DNA from: Microcoleus vaginatus HSN003
GTDB lineage: Bacteria > Cyanobacteriota > Cyanobacteriia > Cyanobacteriales > Microcoleaceae
DNA: 64,000 nt
Direction of reading: 5' to 3'
NCBI RefSeq assembly: GCF_022701255.1
Contig: NZ_CP031705.1
Location: 4,588,001 to 4,652,000, forward strand
The notes beneath the pieces were generated by a model that saw nothing but the letters and a program-made list of their open reading frames with translations, ran no database searches and had not been told where the DNA came from. A program made the position numbers and the translations under genes. Shown here in pieces: positions 36,731 through 46,867 of the stretch (the stretch's first letter is position 1; each line of letters opens with the position of its first letter).

Positions 36731-38089
36731 TTAATCCCGTTCCAACCACGCGCGCATTTTACCCGGATTAAGCAAACCGTAAGGATCGACCAACTCTTTA
36801 AACTGCAACTGTTCCACATTAATACTTTTCATCCCTCCATCTTCCAATATATAAGTGTGAGGATTAGCAATCAGTGCGCCTTGCTCTTCGTGATAGCGAA
36901 TAATTTCATTGAGCCGTGATTCCGTAGTGTAGCGAACTATTTGCAAAGCTGCGGCGATCGCCCTGCCATTCATCCGCAAAAACTCCAAGTGCATCATCAC
37001 CTCATCCCCATAATAATTGTACAGTTCCTCAATCAATTTCAAACCTTTATCTGGGGGAAAAAGCGTCTGCAAATAAGTCAGAGACGGGTCAGCGCTGCGA
37101 GCGTGTAGAGTCGTATGATTCCAAGTAAATTCAGCAATTGCTGCGCCTTTGCTCGCTGCTTGCGCGTTTTTTTGATAGCAAATTGTGCCGCCATATTCGC
37201 CCACCAAATCTTGCAGCGGTTCCAGACAAGATTCAGCTACCATTAACAAAGCGCAGTGCTTACCTTCAGGAATCTCCTCGCGGAAAGCAGCAAAATAAGC
37301 AGGAATCGGCCAAGCACAAACACAAATTAGTTTTTTGATAATTCCGTCAGCATCGCCCAAAGCTTGACCGAAGTTTGCCGATGTCATAAAATCGTCAAAA
37401 GCGACGATGATTTCCGCCCAAGGATAAGCAGGGGCGAGGGGAATTTCTAACTCAGTAATAATCCCATTTGTGCCGTAAGCGTGATTGACTTTCTGCACTT
37501 CATCGCCGCGCAATTCGATGACGCGGGGCTCGTCTTCCATTGTAACGACTCGAACCGCATGAAGATTTCCCCGATCGCGCAATTGCCCGTAAGTTATCGA
37601 ACCAATTCCCCCGCTACCGCCACCGATAAATCCTCCAATCGTTGCGGTGCGATAGGTTGAGGGAACCATCCGCAATTCCCAACCAGTTTCTCGCGCTTGT
37701 TTGTCGAAAACCGACATTTTCACCCCCGGTTCTACGCAAGCTAAACCCGGTTTTATCCAGCGGATACTGTGCATTTTGGTGGTATCTAAAATGACGCCGC
37801 CGTTGAGGGGAATGCACTGCCCGTAATTGCCCGTTCCTGCACCTCTAACAGTTAGCGGAATTTTGGATTTGACGCAGGCTGCCGCAATCCGCAAAACTTC
37901 GGCTTCGCTGGCGGGACGAACTACTAAATCTCCTGTTTTATCACTTAAGAGAGGTTGCAAAACTGGACTGAAGTGATAATAGTCTTGAGATAGCTTGAAA
38001 ACTTGCGCGCGATCGCTAATTATTTCGATTCCCGAGAGTTCCGAAGAAAAAGCATCCCAGTCAATACTTTGAATCGCAGTTGCAGTCAT
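36731..38089 (-). CDS. FAD-binding oxidoreductase, glycolate oxidase GlcD-like
   Basis: This 452-residue flavoprotein is of the PCMH/VAO type. The FAD domain is seen as VVRPASEAEVLRIAAACVKSKIPLTVRGAGTGNYGQ (about residues 53-90), then GGVILDTTKMH, GFIGGGSGGIGSITYGQLRD and GTNGIITELEIPLAPA. The C-terminal half is the cap and substrate domain ending in LLNPGKMR, as in D-lactate and glycolate dehydrogenases. It should oxidise a 2-hydroxy acid. No iron-sulfur GlcF partner is adjacent. It is a single gene on the minus strand, convergent with the secreted-protein gene. Confidence 0.9.
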   Translation of the reverse strand: MTATAIQSIDWDAFSSELSGIEIISDRAQVFKLSQDYYHFSPVLQPLLSDKTGDLVVRPASEAEVLRIAAACVKSKIPLTVRGAGTGNYGQCIPLNGGVILDTTKMHSIRWIKPGLACVEPGVKMSVFDKQARETGWELRMVPSTYRTATIGGFIGGGSGGIGSITYGQLRDRGNLHAVRVVTMEDEPRVIELRGDEVQKVNHAYGTNGIITELEIPLAPAYPWAEIIVAFDDFMTSANFGQALGDADGIIKKLICVCAWPIPAYFAAFREEIPEGKHCALLMVAESCLEPLQDLVGEYGGTICYQKNAQAASKGAAIAEFTWNHTTLHARSADPSLTYLQTLFPPDKGLKLIEELYNYYGDEVMMHLEFLRMNGRAIAAALQIVRYTTESRLNEIIRYHEEQGALIANPHTYILEDGGMKSINVEQLQFKELVDPYGLLNPGKMRAWLERD

Positions 38090-38234
38090 TTTTTTTCCTC
38101 AATCCTGACAGTATTATATGTTGTTTCAAGCAGAGCTTAGTAACATAAAATACTAACAGCAATGTTTCTTTAAGCAGTAAAGTGCTTATGCACGCACTCT
38201 ACATATAGAAGTTCTGCCTCCAGGACTGCTTTTT

Positions 38235-38993
38235 TCAATTAACAAATCCCCCAAACACTGCCATACCGTAGTATTTCCAAGGAACTGCAACAGTCTCAAA
38301 TCCAGCTTTTGCCAGCATTTCCAAATGTGCCGAAAGTGTAGCGAGGCGATCGGGATTAGAATACCCGTAAGACACACTCGTTCCCACATTTGCACGAATT
38401 TGTGCTAAGGTTTCCCCCTGATTTCGCGCCCAATCTTCTCGCGCCGCTTGGTAAATATCTTTCATTTCTGCCGATTCTGCTAAAAGAGGATCGGCATTCC
38501 AAAAACATCCACTAGCATTTAAACTTTCGCGAATCCGTTGAAACAACTTCAGCTTCATCTCGTCCTCAAGATGGTGAATTGCCAGAGATGAAATGCAAGC
38601 AGTGAATTTATCGCTCAAGCCGGAAAAATTTGGATTGTTCGCCCATTCTCCAAAATCCATTTCTAAACCAGTCCACCGGGCTGCGTATCCTGCAGACTCT
38701 ATTTTGGCGCGGGCAAAATCAAGCATTCGCGGCGAGTAATCGACAGCAACTATTTCCGCAGACGGGTAGCGTTGGAGAACTTTTAAAGTGAGTTCCCCCG
38801 TACCGCAGCCGAGTTCTAAAATGCGGTGGTTTGCGTTAGCAATGCAGCCGGCTAATACATCCAGCATTTCGTCATATTTAGGTAAAAGTCGCCGAATGCC
38901 AGTATCAAAATCAGCAGTATTGACGAAAACTTCTCCCGGAAAAATTTCCTTGTTAGTAGGTGAGACAGTAGAGTCAGAATTCACGATCGCCAA
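38235..38993 (-). CDS. class I SAM-dependent methyltransferase
   Basis: This 252-residue protein has the SAM site ILELGCGTGELTLKVL (about residues 57-72), then IVAVDYSPRMLDFARAKI, and motif-like FTACISSLAIHHLED. It belongs to the Methyltransf_12/25 group acting on small molecules. The substrate is not predictable. It is a single gene divergent from the cyclase pair. Confidence 0.88.
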   Translation of the reverse strand: MAIVNSDSTVSPTNKEIFPGEVFVNTADFDTGIRRLLPKYDEMLDVLAGCIANANHRILELGCGTGELTLKVLQRYPSAEIVAVDYSPRMLDFARAKIESAGYAARWTGLEMDFGEWANNPNFSGLSDKFTACISSLAIHHLEDEMKLKLFQRIRESLNASGCFWNADPLLAESAEMKDIYQAAREDWARNQGETLAQIRANVGTSVSYGYSNPDRLATLSAHLEMLAKAGFETVAVPWKYYGMAVFGGFVN

Positions 38994-39047
38994 CCATAGA
39001 CTACAATTGCTATCCTAACCGAGATAGAACAAAAAATGCGTAAACTA

Positions 39048-39070
39048 GGGACACGGTACTGCCGTGTCCT
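39048..39070. repeat. palindrome GGGACACGGTACTGCCGTGTCC
   Basis: A perfect 9-bp inverted repeat (ggacacggt/c type with a short centre) lies in the spacer between the methyltransferase and the first cyclase. It is an intact member of the GGGACACGGC family. Confidence 0.75.
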
Positions 39071-39288
39071 TACTCGATCATCTATAATTCACTCAACAGA
39101 AAACCACTATAAACTTATGCGTATTTTTACGGATAACCGAAACACTCGCGGTAAACAATAATTAACCATCCGTTGCACCCAGAGAGTCTTGCTTTACGCC
39201 GGAGGCCAGCAAAACAGTCTGAACCAGCAGTGTTATGTTAGTAGTGCATAAATTCAAATAAAGATTAAACCTCAGACTTGAGGATACC

Positions 39289-40758
39289 ATGCGCCAGTTG
39301 ATTTCTCGCAGTCGGGCTGCCATCAGCCAATTTATTTACAAGGGAATTCTGCTTGCGGTGACAATTTTATTTTGTGTAGGTGTAGGAGTAGCGATGGCAA
39401 ATATGTCTCGTCTTTCCTCCACCCTAATCGAATCGCAAGCCCTCCAAAATGCCACCCTCTATGCCCAAGCTATTAAAGAAGCCCGCACCCTTTACAGTTC
39501 GGATGTTGTCACTCCTCTAAACACCGCTAAAGCAATTAACTTTACTCACGACTACAACCCGACAAAAGTAACAATTCCGGTACCGGCCACTTTCTTAATA
39601 GAACTCGGCAAAAATCTCACCCAAAAAAATCCCGAAGTATCACTTCGTCTCTACAGCGACTACCCGTTTCCCTGGCGGCGAGAAGAAGGCGGAGTCCGAG
39701 ACGATTTTGAACGGCAAGCTATTACCTATTTGACGAAAAATCCGACACAAAATTTTTTCCGAGTTGATAATTTTCGCGGCAAGCCGGCCTTTCGATATGC
39801 CGAGGCCGATCTTCTAAGTTCAAGCTGCGTTAACTGTCACAATACTCACCGCGACAGTCCTAAGACTGATTGGAAAGTGGGAGATCTGCGGGGGATATTA
39901 GAAATTACTCAACCTCTCGATACCATCACTCAAAATACTCAAAGTGAACTTAAAAACCTGTTTTTACTGTTAGTAGGACTTTCAGTTTTAGGGGTGACAG
40001 GATTAACTTTAGCTATCAGCAGGTTGCGCCAAAATGCTAAACAATTAGAACAGCGCGTCCGGGAACGCACGGCACAATTGCAAGAAACTAATGTAGAATT
40101 GCTGAAAGAACAGGAAAAGAGCGATCGCCTGCTGCTCAATATTTTACCCGAATCCATTGCTGCTAGGTTAAAAGACGGTCAAAGCTGTATTGCTGACCGC
40201 TTCGCAGAAGTCACGATTTTGTTTGCGGATATCGTAGGCTTTACCGTGCTTTCATCACAAAGATCTCCCGAAGAATTGATCGAGTTTCTCAACGAAATTT
40301 TTTCAGCCTTCGATTGTTTAACCCAAAAGTACGGCTTGGAAAAAATCAAAACAATTGGAGATGCTTACATGGTAGTGGGAGGCTTGCCAAATCCCAGCAC
40401 TAACCACGCCGAAAGCATTGCGGAAATGGCTTTAGATATGCAGGAGGAAGTAGCAAAATTTAATGCCAAACATCATGCAGGAATTAACATCCGCATCGGC
40501 ATCAATACCGGGCCTGCAATTGCGGGGGTTATTGGCACTAAAAAATTTATTTATGACCTCTGGGGCGATGCCGTCAATACAGCAGCCCGCATGGAATCCC
40601 ACGGGATTGCCGGCGCGATTCAAGTCACACAATCAACTTACGATATCTTGCGAAATAAGTATCTGTTTGAAGACAGAGGAATTATCCACATCAAAGGCAA
40701 GGGCGATATGAATACTTATCTGCTTGCAGGCAGGCTAGTCAGCGCAGTTGCGGTTTAA
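39289..40758 (+). CDS. adenylate cyclase with DUF3365/Tll0287-like heme sensor
   Basis: 489 residues. A membrane helix (about 20-38) is followed by an extracytoplasmic domain of the DUF3365/Tll0287 type holding a c-type heme motif, C180-V-N-C183-H184. A second helix (223-243), a coiled coil (250-285) and a class III cyclase domain (about 305-480) follow. Metal ligands are D314 (LFADIVGFT) and D358. The ATP-selecting pair is K354 and D423, and N430/R434 are in place, so cAMP rather than cGMP is expected. The sensor may respond to redox state or a heme ligand. It is the first of two cyclase genes in tandem; the second starts 252 nt downstream. Confidence 0.92.
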   Translation: MRQLISRSRAAISQFIYKGILLAVTILFCVGVGVAMANMSRLSSTLIESQALQNATLYAQAIKEARTLYSSDVVTPLNTAKAINFTHDYNPTKVTIPVPATFLIELGKNLTQKNPEVSLRLYSDYPFPWRREEGGVRDDFERQAITYLTKNPTQNFFRVDNFRGKPAFRYAEADLLSSSCVNCHNTHRDSPKTDWKVGDLRGILEITQPLDTITQNTQSELKNLFLLLVGLSVLGVTGLTLAISRLRQNAKQLEQRVRERTAQLQETNVELLKEQEKSDRLLLNILPESIAARLKDGQSCIADRFAEVTILFADIVGFTVLSSQRSPEELIEFLNEIFSAFDCLTQKYGLEKIKTIGDAYMVVGGLPNPSTNHAESIAEMALDMQEEVAKFNAKHHAGINIRIGINTGPAIAGVIGTKKFIYDLWGDAVNTAARMESHGIAGAIQVTQSTYDILRNKYLFEDRGIIHIKGKGDMNTYLLAGRLVSAVAV

Positions 40759-40899
40759 TTTGTTTATTATATTATTAAGGGGTCTGCTAGTTAGTCGGAA
40801 GTCATCAGTCATTAGTCCTTAGTCGTCAGCCAAGAACTAACAGTTAATGGTTGCGGGCTGTTGACTACGGACAATTACAGGAATTACACAGGGGATGTG

Positions 40900-40969
40900 A
40901 GAAACCCGGTTTCTGCGCGGTTGCTTCGTTGACACACCCAAAATTGATTACCAGGAACCCGTTTTTTTT
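40900..40969. repeat. two-part AGAAACCCGGTTTCT repeat
   Basis: agaaacccggtttct (40900-40914) is followed by aggaacccgttttttttt (about 40951-40968). It has the same layout as at 26387-26450 and lies between the two cyclase genes, after short copies of agtcatt at 40800-40830. Confidence 0.7.
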
Positions 40970-41010
40970 TCCTATTCCCTAAACTCGCCCTTTGCCCAAT
41001 AGTAAATTTT

Positions 41011-42423
41011 ATGTTCTTGCGGATTTTATCATTCTTGAGTTTTTTCAGATCTCGCTTGTCTAGGCAAATAGCTTTGTGGATATTTGCTAGCATTCTTGTC
41101 ATAGAGGGAATTATTTTAGTTCCCTCTTATTTTCGGCGCGAAAATGAACTTTTAAGCCAACTGGAACAGGTATCTCGGGCGACGGTTGAGTCCCTAGAAT
41201 TTTTGCTCCAACAAGATATTTCTGATCGCACTTTCTTGCAAGAAGAAGTAAAAAATATTACTAAGGATTCTCAAGTAGTCTTAGGACTATCTATTTACCA
41301 AGCTAACGGTGAGCTAATATATACACTTGGCGAACCCCCCCAAATCAGTTTAAAGCAACTAAAAAAAGCTCGTATAGTTCACCATCATAATTTCGATGGC
41401 AAGCGCTACGATATTGCTTGGACGGAGCGACATTTGGGAGGCGATTACATCTTAATTGTTCGCCACGATGCTTCCACCGTTCAACCGGAACTCTACGCAT
41501 TTATCGGGCGGATTGCTGTTCTAGTCATCATTATATCAGCCTTTGTCACTTCTGTGACTATGTTCTTTTTAGGGGTGACAGTAATTGCACCTATCTTGAG
41601 CTTGCGCGATGACTTGATCGCTGCTGGAGACGCTTTGAGCAAAGATCGAGAACAACCTGATTTCTACTCTCTGTCTGTCAAGCGCGATGACGAGTTGGGA
41701 GAACTCATGCTCGCATTCAATCAAATGTTTCACCGAGTATACAAGGAAATCGCACAGCGAAAACAAGCTGAGGAAGTATTGCGCGCCGAACAAGAAAAGT
41801 CGGAACGTTTATTACTAAATATATTACCCGTAATGATTGCCGATCGCCTAAAACAAGGTCAGATAAATATTGCGGACGGCTTTGCCGAAGTTACGGTTTT
41901 GTTTGCTGATATTGTGGGCTTTACCGAAATATCTTCGCGCACGTCTCCTGAAGAATTAGTCGAATTACTTAACAAAATATTTTCATGTTTCGATCGCTTG
42001 AGCGAGCAATACGGCTTAGAAAAAATCAAGACGATAGGTGACAATTATATGGTAGCAGGCGGTTTGCCGCTTCCCTGTACAAATCACGCCGAATCTATTG
42101 CCGAAATGGCCCTGGAAATGCAGCAAGAAATTATGAAATTCCGCGACGAATGCGGTAAACCTCTCAATATCCGCATTGGCATTAATACTGGGCCTGTTGT
42201 AGCAGGTGTCATCGGCACTAAAAAGTTTATTTACGATTTGTGGGGAGATGCTGTGAATACAGCAAGCCGCATGGAGTCTCAGGGACTTCCGGGTAAAATT
42301 CAAGTTAGCAACTCAACTTATGAGTTGCTGTGCGATAAGTATTTGTTGGAAAAGCGCGGTAAAATTAATGTTAAAGGCAAAGGATCTATGACGACTTATT
42401 TGCTCAAAGGCCGAAAATTGTAA
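41011..42423 (+). CDS. adenylate cyclase with periplasmic sensor and HAMP domain
   Basis: 470 residues. Helices at about 20-38 and 167-192 enclose a 125-residue extracytoplasmic domain without a heme motif. A HAMP linker (195-250) and a class III cyclase domain (about 285-465) follow. Key residues are D300 and D344 (metal), K340 and D409 (adenine selection), N416 and R420, so an active adenylate cyclase is expected. The catalytic half is very similar to that of the upstream gene (shared FADIVGFT, TNHAESIAEMAL, IRIGINTGP and VIGTKKFIYDLWGDAVNTA), whereas the sensors differ. A tandem duplication with sensor exchange is likely. No clear ribosome site precedes the ATG, so the start is less sure. 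Confidence 0.9.
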   Translation: MFLRILSFLSFFRSRLSRQIALWIFASILVIEGIILVPSYFRRENELLSQLEQVSRATVESLEFLLQQDISDRTFLQEEVKNITKDSQVVLGLSIYQANGELIYTLGEPPQISLKQLKKARIVHHHNFDGKRYDIAWTERHLGGDYILIVRHDASTVQPELYAFIGRIAVLVIIISAFVTSVTMFFLGVTVIAPILSLRDDLIAAGDALSKDREQPDFYSLSVKRDDELGELMLAFNQMFHRVYKEIAQRKQAEEVLRAEQEKSERLLLNILPVMIADRLKQGQINIADGFAEVTVLFADIVGFTEISSRTSPEELVELLNKIFSCFDRLSEQYGLEKIKTIGDNYMVAGGLPLPCTNHAESIAEMALEMQQEIMKFRDECGKPLNIRIGINTGPVVAGVIGTKKFIYDLWGDAVNTASRMESQGLPGKIQVSNSTYELLCDKYLLEKRGKINVKGKGSMTTYLLKGRKL

Positions 42424-42662
42424 CTGACTATTTTAACCATCGCCCGCGAATACGTGGTATGGGGGCTGACGTTGCAGGACAGCCGCCCTCGACACCAAAC
42501 TAGATTTTTTTTGAACGAACCGCGAAGACGCTAAGGACACGTTGGGCGAAGCCGTTCCCGAAGGGTAGGAAGAGAAGAAGAAAGAAGAAAAAATAAAAAG
42601 TTCATAAGTGAGTGAAAATTGCTATATTAAAAAGCGACTTAATATTAGTTTGATTGGTAAAA

Positions 42663-43967
42663 ATGACTGCGGATCAGGAACATAATTATTCAAATTCACC
42701 GATTTGGCAGCCCTTCACGCAAATGAAAACGGCTGGCCCGCCGCTGAAGGTAATTCGCGGCAAAGGATCGGTGCTGGAATTGGCAGACGGGCGGCAAATT
42801 CTCGACTGCATTTCTAGTTGGTGGGTGACTGTTCATGGGCACAGCCATCCGGTTCTGGCGGAGGCTCTTTACGCACAAGCCCAAAAATTAGAACACGTAA
42901 TCTTTGCGGGGTTTACTCACGAACCTGCCGAGAAACTTGCGAGTAAATTGCTAACTCATACGCCTGCTTCTTTAACGCGGATTTTCTTTTCGGATAACGG
43001 TTCTACTGCTGTTGAAGTTGCTCTGAAAATGGCATTTCAATATTGGCGCAATCTCGGAGAAACTAACCGTACTAGCTTTATTAGTTTTGAGGGAGGTTAT
43101 CATGGCGATACTGTGGGCGCGATGTCTGCTGGCCGAAGTTCACTGTGGTGGGAATCTTTTGCACCTTTAATGTTTCCTGGGGATGTTGTTCCTTTTCCCG
43201 CGACTTTTGACGGCGATGAGGAGGTGGAAAGCAAGGAGGCGGCGAGTTTAGAGAAGTTGGAGTTTTTGTTAAAGCAGGGCGGCTATGCGGGAATTTTTAT
43301 CGAACCTTTGGTGCAAGGTGCCGGGGGAATGCGAATGTGCCGCCCTGAGTTTTTGCAGGATCTCGCACAACTTGCCCGCCAGTTTCATGTATTGTTGATT
43401 TACGATGAAGTAATGACTGGTTTTGGTCGCACGGGCGAACTGTTTGCCTCGCTTAAATCGGGAACTTCACCGGATATCCTGTGTTTGTCTAAAGGATTGT
43501 CTGGCGGCTGCTTGCCACTTGCTGTCACAATGGCATCGGAGGATATTTATCAAGCTTTCTGGCGAGATGAATCGGACAAAGCTTTTTTTCACGGTCATTC
43601 TTACACCGGAAATCCCTTAGCTTGTGCGGTGAGTGTAGCATCTATGGAGCTTTTGGAGCAAAACCCAAATGTTTATCAAGGGATGGAAAAACTGCACCGC
43701 CAATATCTGAATCAATGGCTGAGAAATCATCCTAAACTCGAACGGATTCGGACTTGTGGCACCATCGCAGCAATGGATGTGAAAACCGAAAGCGTTTCCG
43801 GTTATTTTAATGACATCGCTCCTGTATTGAAAGCCCAATTTCTCGAAGCGGGGTTTTTGCTCCGCCCCTTGGGAAATACGCTTTACTTGATGCCTCCCTA
43901 CTGCATTTCTTCTGATGAACTCGAATCGATTTATCGGGTAATTCGTCAGGTTTTGGATACTCTGTAA
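42663..43967 (+). CDS. bioA: adenosylmethionine-8-amino-7-oxononanoate aminotransferase
   Basis: This 434-residue PLP enzyme of biotin synthesis makes 7,8-diaminopelargonate using S-adenosylmethionine as amino donor. Seen are WQPFTQMK and [16 protein letters not shown] at the N-terminus (substrate-binding tryptophans), [28 protein letters not shown] and the cofactor lysine K277 in CLSKGLSGG. Length is normal. The start is ATG 42663; an in-frame TTG nine nt earlier is less likely. bioB follows after 17 nt, so both are in one transcript. bioF, bioD and bioC are not nearby. Confidence 0.95.
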   Translation: MTADQEHNYSNSPIWQPFTQMKTAGPPLKVIRGKGSVLELADGRQILDCISSWWVTVHGHSHPVLAEALYAQAQKLEHVIFAGFTHEPAEKLASKLLTHTPASLTRIFFSDNGSTAVEVALKMAFQYWRNLGETNRTSFISFEGGYHGDTVGAMSAGRSSLWWESFAPLMFPGDVVPFPATFDGDEEVESKEAASLEKLEFLLKQGGYAGIFIEPLVQGAGGMRMCRPEFLQDLAQLARQFHVLLIYDEVMTGFGRTGELFASLKSGTSPDILCLSKGLSGGCLPLAVTMASEDIYQAFWRDESDKAFFHGHSYTGNPLACAVSVASMELLEQNPNVYQGMEKLHRQYLNQWLRNHPKLERIRTCGTIAAMDVKTESVSGYFNDIAPVLKAQFLEAGFLLRPLGNTLYLMPPYCISSDELESIYRVIRQVLDTL

Positions 43968-43984
43968 ACCCTTTAATTTTAGTA

Positions 43985-45028
43985 ATGAATTTACCCAATT
44001 GGAACGATTTGGCTGACGACGCGCTGGCGGGCAAATGTCTCTCTCGCGAGCAATCTTTAGCCGTATTGCGCGCACCGGATGAGGTTTTGCTGGAACAACT
44101 AAACGCAGCTTATCGGGTGCGCCGCCACTACTGGGGAAACCGAGTCAGGCTGCACTATTTGTTAAACGCTCAAAGTGGCCTTTGTCCTGAAGATTGCCAT
44201 TATTGTTCTCAGTCAAAAATTTCGACTGCGGAAATTGAGAAATATCCGCTTTTAGCTAAGGAGAAAATTCTGGATGCCGCCCAACGCGCAGCAGATTTAA
44301 AAGCTGGTACGTTTTGTTTGGTGATTTCGGGTCGCCAACCCAGCGCATCTACTTTCGATCGCGTTTTGGATGCTGTCGAGACTGTGAAGGCAAATCATAA
44401 CCTGAAAATCTGCGCTTGTTTGGGATTGTTGAGCGAGGAACAAACTCACCGTTTGGCAAAAGCTGGAGTCGATCGCGTAAATCACAATCTCAATACTTCC
44501 GAATCATATCATACGGACATTTGCACGACTCACACTTTTGGCGATCGGGTGGAAACCGTCGAACACGTAAAAGCAGCGGGAATCACAACTTGTTCCGGCG
44601 GAATTTTGGGGATGGGCGAATCGGATGATGATGCGATCGATTTAGCGCTTTCGCTTCGCAAGTTGGGCGTTACTAGCGTGCCGATCAACTTTTTTATTCC
44701 GATTCCCGGCACGCCATTTGCAGACGTGAATCGCTTAACTCCCCGCCAATGTTTGCGAATTCTCTGTTTGTTCCGATTTTTGCTCCCTAGCCAAGAAATT
44801 CGGATTGCTGGGGGACGAGAAGTGCATTTGCGATCGCTGCAACCTCTCGGACTCTACCCCGCTAATTCTATCTTTGTGGGCGATTATCTGACAACTCCCG
44901 GACAAGCTGCCCATCAAGATTGGGACATGATTCGAGATGCGGGATTTGCGATCGAATCCCCCGAAGGTTCTCTCTTAGAAGTTGATTCAGCAGTTACCAA
45001 ATCCGAACAAAAAACCCTGGCTGTTTAA
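43985..45028 (+). CDS. bioB: biotin synthase
   Basis: This 347-residue radical-SAM enzyme inserts sulfur into dethiobiotin. The [4Fe-4S] motif is C67-PED-C71-HY-C74. The conserved YNHNLNTS-like segment appears as [21 protein letters not shown], and the C-terminal IRIAGGRE and [14 protein letters not shown], which help bind the second cluster and substrate, are present. It is the second gene of the bioA-bioB unit. No biotin-operator motif was recognised upstream. MITE copy 2 begins 58 nt after the stop codon. Confidence 0.96.
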   Translation: MNLPNWNDLADDALAGKCLSREQSLAVLRAPDEVLLEQLNAAYRVRRHYWGNRVRLHYLLNAQSGLCPEDCHYCSQSKISTAEIEKYPLLAKEKILDAAQRAADLKAGTFCLVISGRQPSASTFDRVLDAVETVKANHNLKICACLGLLSEEQTHRLAKAGVDRVNHNLNTSESYHTDICTTHTFGDRVETVEHVKAAGITTCSGGILGMGESDDDAIDLALSLRKLGVTSVPINFFIPIPGTPFADVNRLTPRQCLRILCLFRFLLPSQEIRIAGGREVHLRSLQPLGLYPANSIFVGDYLTTPGQAAHQDWDMIRDAGFAIESPEGSLLEVDSAVTKSEQKTLAV

Positions 45029-45086
45029 CTCTTACACCAGTAGTCAATCGGATGAAATAGAGTAGGACACGGCCGTGCCTCTCGTC

Positions 45087-45272
45087 GTGTCAACTTAATG
45101 TCAAACCTAGTACCAGTCTGCTGTTTGACTATTAGGGTTCGATCCCCCCTAGCCCCCCTTAAGAAGGGGGGGACAAGAGTCCGATCAAAGTCCCCCTTCT
45201 TAAGGGGGATTTAGGGGGATCTAGACTCAGGTAAAACCAATATTTATCAAGAGTTTTAGTCTTAAGTTGACA
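45087..45272. mobile_element. MITE-like element, copy 2
   Basis: The ends are gtgtcaacttaa (45087-45098) and ttaagttgacac (45261-45272), perfect inverted repeats. The 186-bp core shares with copy 1 (35911-36113) the terminal repeats, the central GC-rich hairpin (gatcccccctagcccccc... and cttcttaagggggatttagg) and the segment agactcaggtaaaa. Broken halves of a GGGACAC / GTGTCCC palindrome flank it (45065 and 45288). No coding capacity. Confidence 0.8.
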
Positions 45273-45305
45273 CCAATGATATCGTGGAGTGTCCCTACGG
45301 TTGAC

Positions 45306-45344
45306 ATTCTTCAATCTAAAATCTAAAATCTAAAATCTAAAATC
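45306..45344. repeat. heptamer tandem repeat (ATCTAAA)5
   Basis: Five direct copies of atctaaa lie just before the methyltransferase gene. The same heptamer recurs at 51855-51878, and as variants at 7265-7290. Confidence 0.8.
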
Positions 45345-45362
45345 CTACAAGAGGGGGAAATT

Positions 45363-45974
45363 GTGGACAAACGCGAAGAAATTACGATCGCAGAATACCA
45401 GCTAACTGCCGAATCTTTCCGAGCAGGAACTTGGCATCATGACGTATCCCAAAATCGCGAGGCACTGACCGCTGCTATACCCCGCAATCCCGGTAAAATT
45501 CTCGATATAGGATGCGGGCCGGGACGAGATTTAGTAGCCTTCAAGAGCCAAGGACACACGGTTGTAGGCTTAGATGCAACTCCAGCTTTTGTAGAAATAG
45601 CAAAAGAGTTGTCAGGATGCGAAGTTTGGCAGCAATCTTTTCTGAATCTCGACTTGCCGAATGCAGAATTTGACGGTATTTTTGCCAATGCTTCCCTGAT
45701 TCACGTTCCCAGCGATGAGATGGTGAAAGTGCTCAAAGATTTGCACAAAGCCTTAGTTGTTAACGGTGCAATTGTCATGTCAATGTGCCGGGGAAATTGG
45801 GAAGGATACGACGACCGACCGACGGGAAAACGCTATACTGCCGGATGGGAATATCATACTTTAGCGCCTTGTTTAGAACAAGCGGGATTTGCAATTCTCA
45901 ATCACTACTATCGCCCCCCCGGCTTACCCCGCGAAGCTCAATCTTGGGTAGTAATGGTGGGCAGAAAAATCTAA
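45363..45974 (+). CDS. class I SAM-dependent methyltransferase
   Basis: This 203-residue protein has the SAM-binding glycine loop ILDIGCGPGRDLVAF (about 44-58), VVGLDATPAFVEIA and ANASLIHVPSDEM. The start is GTG 45363 with an agaggggg element 6-8 nt upstream. The C-terminal HTLAPCLEQAGFAILNHYYR and SWVVMVGRK are typical of small-molecule methyltransferases. Its position after bioAB does not make it BioC: it is shorter, and the MITE separates it. Substrate unknown. Confidence 0.87.
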   Translation: MDKREEITIAEYQLTAESFRAGTWHHDVSQNREALTAAIPRNPGKILDIGCGPGRDLVAFKSQGHTVVGLDATPAFVEIAKELSGCEVWQQSFLNLDLPNAEFDGIFANASLIHVPSDEMVKVLKDLHKALVVNGAIVMSMCRGNWEGYDDRPTGKRYTAGWEYHTLAPCLEQAGFAILNHYYRPPGLPREAQSWVVMVGRKI

Positions 45975-46143
45975 CGTAAATTGGAAATTGGGAATCGGTA
46001 ATTGCGAATCATTCCCCTCTCTTCCTCTGCGCCCTCTGCGCCCTCTGCGGTTAAAGAAAAAAAATTATTCACCAATTGACAGAGGATTGTTGTATAATCT
46101 ACATTCAAATAAACCACTTTGTGAACCTTAAATCAAAATTAAT

Positions 46144-46818
46144 ATGACAGAGAAATCCCACATTTTTTTAGCGGGTGCTAGTCGAGGAGTCGGCTTAGAA
46201 ATCGCGAAATGTCTGATAGCACAAAATATGCAAGTAACTGCACTTTTGCGATCGCCCGCAACCAGCACCGAATTACAAGGAATGGGCATCAAAGTCGTGA
46301 ATGGCGATGCTTTGGATGCTGCCGCTATGGAAGCGGCAATGGCTGGCGGTGAGCCAATTCATGCCGTAATCAGCACAATTGGCGGCTTGCCCAAAGATGG
46401 GGAAAGAGCCGATTATTTGGGCAACAAAAACTTGATTGATGCGGCTGTCAAAGCAGGCGTGCAAAAATTTATTTTAGTTTCATCGATCGGCAGCGGTAAC
46501 AGTGCCGCTGCTTTGCAACCGCAAGTTTTGGAAACTTTGGGCCCGGTTTTAATTGAAAAGGAAAAAGCCGAAAATCATTTGATAGCAAGCGGGATGATTT
46601 ATACAGTGATTCGTCCGGGCGGACTCAAATCGGAACCTGCAACAGGCAACGGTATTTTAACAGAAGATTGTCTAGTCGCTGGAACTATTCACCGGGCGGA
46701 TGTAGCGCAGCTAGTTTGTCAGTGTTTAGTTTCTGATGCTGCTAACAATAAAGTTTTGTCGGCGGTAGACAGGCAAATGCTTTACGGCAATCCAGAATTT
46801 GAGGTATTAAATCTTTAG
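46144..46818 (+). CDS. atypical short-chain dehydrogenase (NAD(P)-binding, SDR_a5-like)
   Basis: This 224-residue Rossmann-fold protein has a glycine motif GASRGVGLEIAK at residues 9-20, GDALDAAAMEAAM, and ISTIGG; YTVIRPGG is the usual late motif of atypical SDRs. The catalytic YxxxK is not visible, so it may be a regulatory or binding member like those assisting photosystem assembly in plastids and cyanobacteria. That link is only a family-level suggestion. It is a single gene. Confidence 0.85.
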   Translation: MTEKSHIFLAGASRGVGLEIAKCLIAQNMQVTALLRSPATSTELQGMGIKVVNGDALDAAAMEAAMAGGEPIHAVISTIGGLPKDGERADYLGNKNLIDAAVKAGVQKFILVSSIGSGNSAAALQPQVLETLGPVLIEKEKAENHLIASGMIYTVIRPGGLKSEPATGNGILTEDCLVAGTIHRADVAQLVCQCLVSDAANNKVLSAVDRQMLYGNPEFEVLNL

Positions 46819-46867
46819 GGGTGGGTTTAGCGCAAATAAGCTGTTTCGCATCTAAATTGTATTTTTT

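Noticed and set aside
42430-42662. Possible biotin-related regulatory site before bioA
   Set aside because: No BirA-type operator palindrome was recognised; the spacer holds only common repeat-like phrases.
45363-45974. Methyltransferase after bioAB as BioC
   Set aside because: It is shorter than BioC, lacks a BioC-like C-terminal part, and is separated from bioB by a MITE and heptamer repeats.
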